Source: Syntrophomonas sp.
GTDB lineage: Bacteria > Bacillota > Syntrophomonadia > Syntrophomonadales > Syntrophomonadaceae
Reading direction: 5' to 3'
Assembly (NCBI GenBank): GCA_016841875.1
Contig: JAENYG010000021.1
Span: 1 to 61,904 of the forward strand
DNA: 61,904 nt
In this document: positions 61,741 through 61,904 of the stretch, in pieces
Numbering within the stretch: position 1 is the first letter of the stretch
How the letters are laid out: the number at the start of each line of letters is the position of its first letter
Made by a program: the position numbers and the translations under genes
The notes under the pieces: model-generated
What the model saw: the letters and a program-made list of their open reading frames with translations, nothing else
What the model was told of the DNA's origin: nothing
Databases searched by the model: none

Positions 61741-61904
61741 GCTACGCAGCATTAGCATAATCGATCGGCTAAACCCGTTGCATATGCAGGACGCAGTTAG
61801 TAGTGAGATGCTAGTATGGGCAGACTTATGCATGTGGCCAGCAAAAGCCGAGTGTGTAAAATAAATTGTGCTTCTGCTCTTTCCAACGATAAAATGAAAT
61901 GGAA

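Overview
The window looks like a chromosome segment of a low-G+C, spore-forming, anaerobic clostridial bacterium. A Syntrophomonas-type syntrophic fatty-acid oxidiser is the best guess. The evidence is the Bacillus/Clostridium gene order around dnaG-sigA and around ffh-rpsP-trmD-rplS, sporulation genes (yqfC, yqfD, germinant receptors), a T-box glyQS operon, an acetate-type transporter, CoA-transferase, thiolase-like and Hdr genes, and several -24/-12 (sigma-54) promoters. The genus is an inference; no 16S rRNA gene is present.

Layout. 1-1.8 kb: repeats, a 62-residue orphan gene and an acetate-uptake-type transporter, the two genes each behind a sigma-54-type promoter. 2.0-8.2 kb (minus strand): the operon ylxM-ffh-rpsP-khpA-rimM-trmD-RNA methyltransferase-rplS-rbgA, interrupted between khpA and rimM by a roughly 0.3 kb palindromic element. 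A divergent degV gene follows, with an operator-like palindrome between the two promoters. 9.3-16.1 kb: a seven-gene germinant-receptor operon in the order B-A-C-D-C-D-B. 16.6-21.1 kb: a lipoprotein, citrate synthase and an Ecs-type ABC exporter. 21.2-21.8 kb: four tRNA genes in two transcription units with clear promoters and terminators.

21.9-51.6 kb: the classical macro-locus. sigA, dnaG and dgt come first, then a flavoprotein, FapA, a LysM protein and an RND efflux pair. After these come ppdK-ppdK regulator-ccpN-glyS-glyQ (T-box)-recO-deoC-era-cdd-dgkA-ybeY-pgpH-phoH-yqfD-yqfC. A CoA-disulfide-reductase/rhodanese fusion follows.

53.9-61.9 kb is the accessory end. It holds a two-subunit CoA-transferase-like enzyme whose A subunit is interrupted by one in-frame UGA with a SECIS-like hairpin directly downstream. 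It also holds a thiolase-like protein with its DUF35 partner, a decayed hdrA-hdrB fusion, a DUF1646 permease, and remnants of three insertion sequences. Two copies of one sigma-54 promoter/enhancer module lie upstream of the CoA-transferase and of the hdr remnant. A third sigma-54-type site precedes the permease region.

The most interesting themes are the sigma-54-type promoters at both ends of the window, apparently tied to acyl-CoA and acetate handling; the candidate selenocysteine in a CoA-transferase family protein; and the resemblance of the CoA-transferase-like and thiolase-like/DUF35 pairs to C-C-bond-cleaving enzymes (IpdAB-like and Ltp2-ChsH2-like) rather than to ordinary transferases and thiolases.
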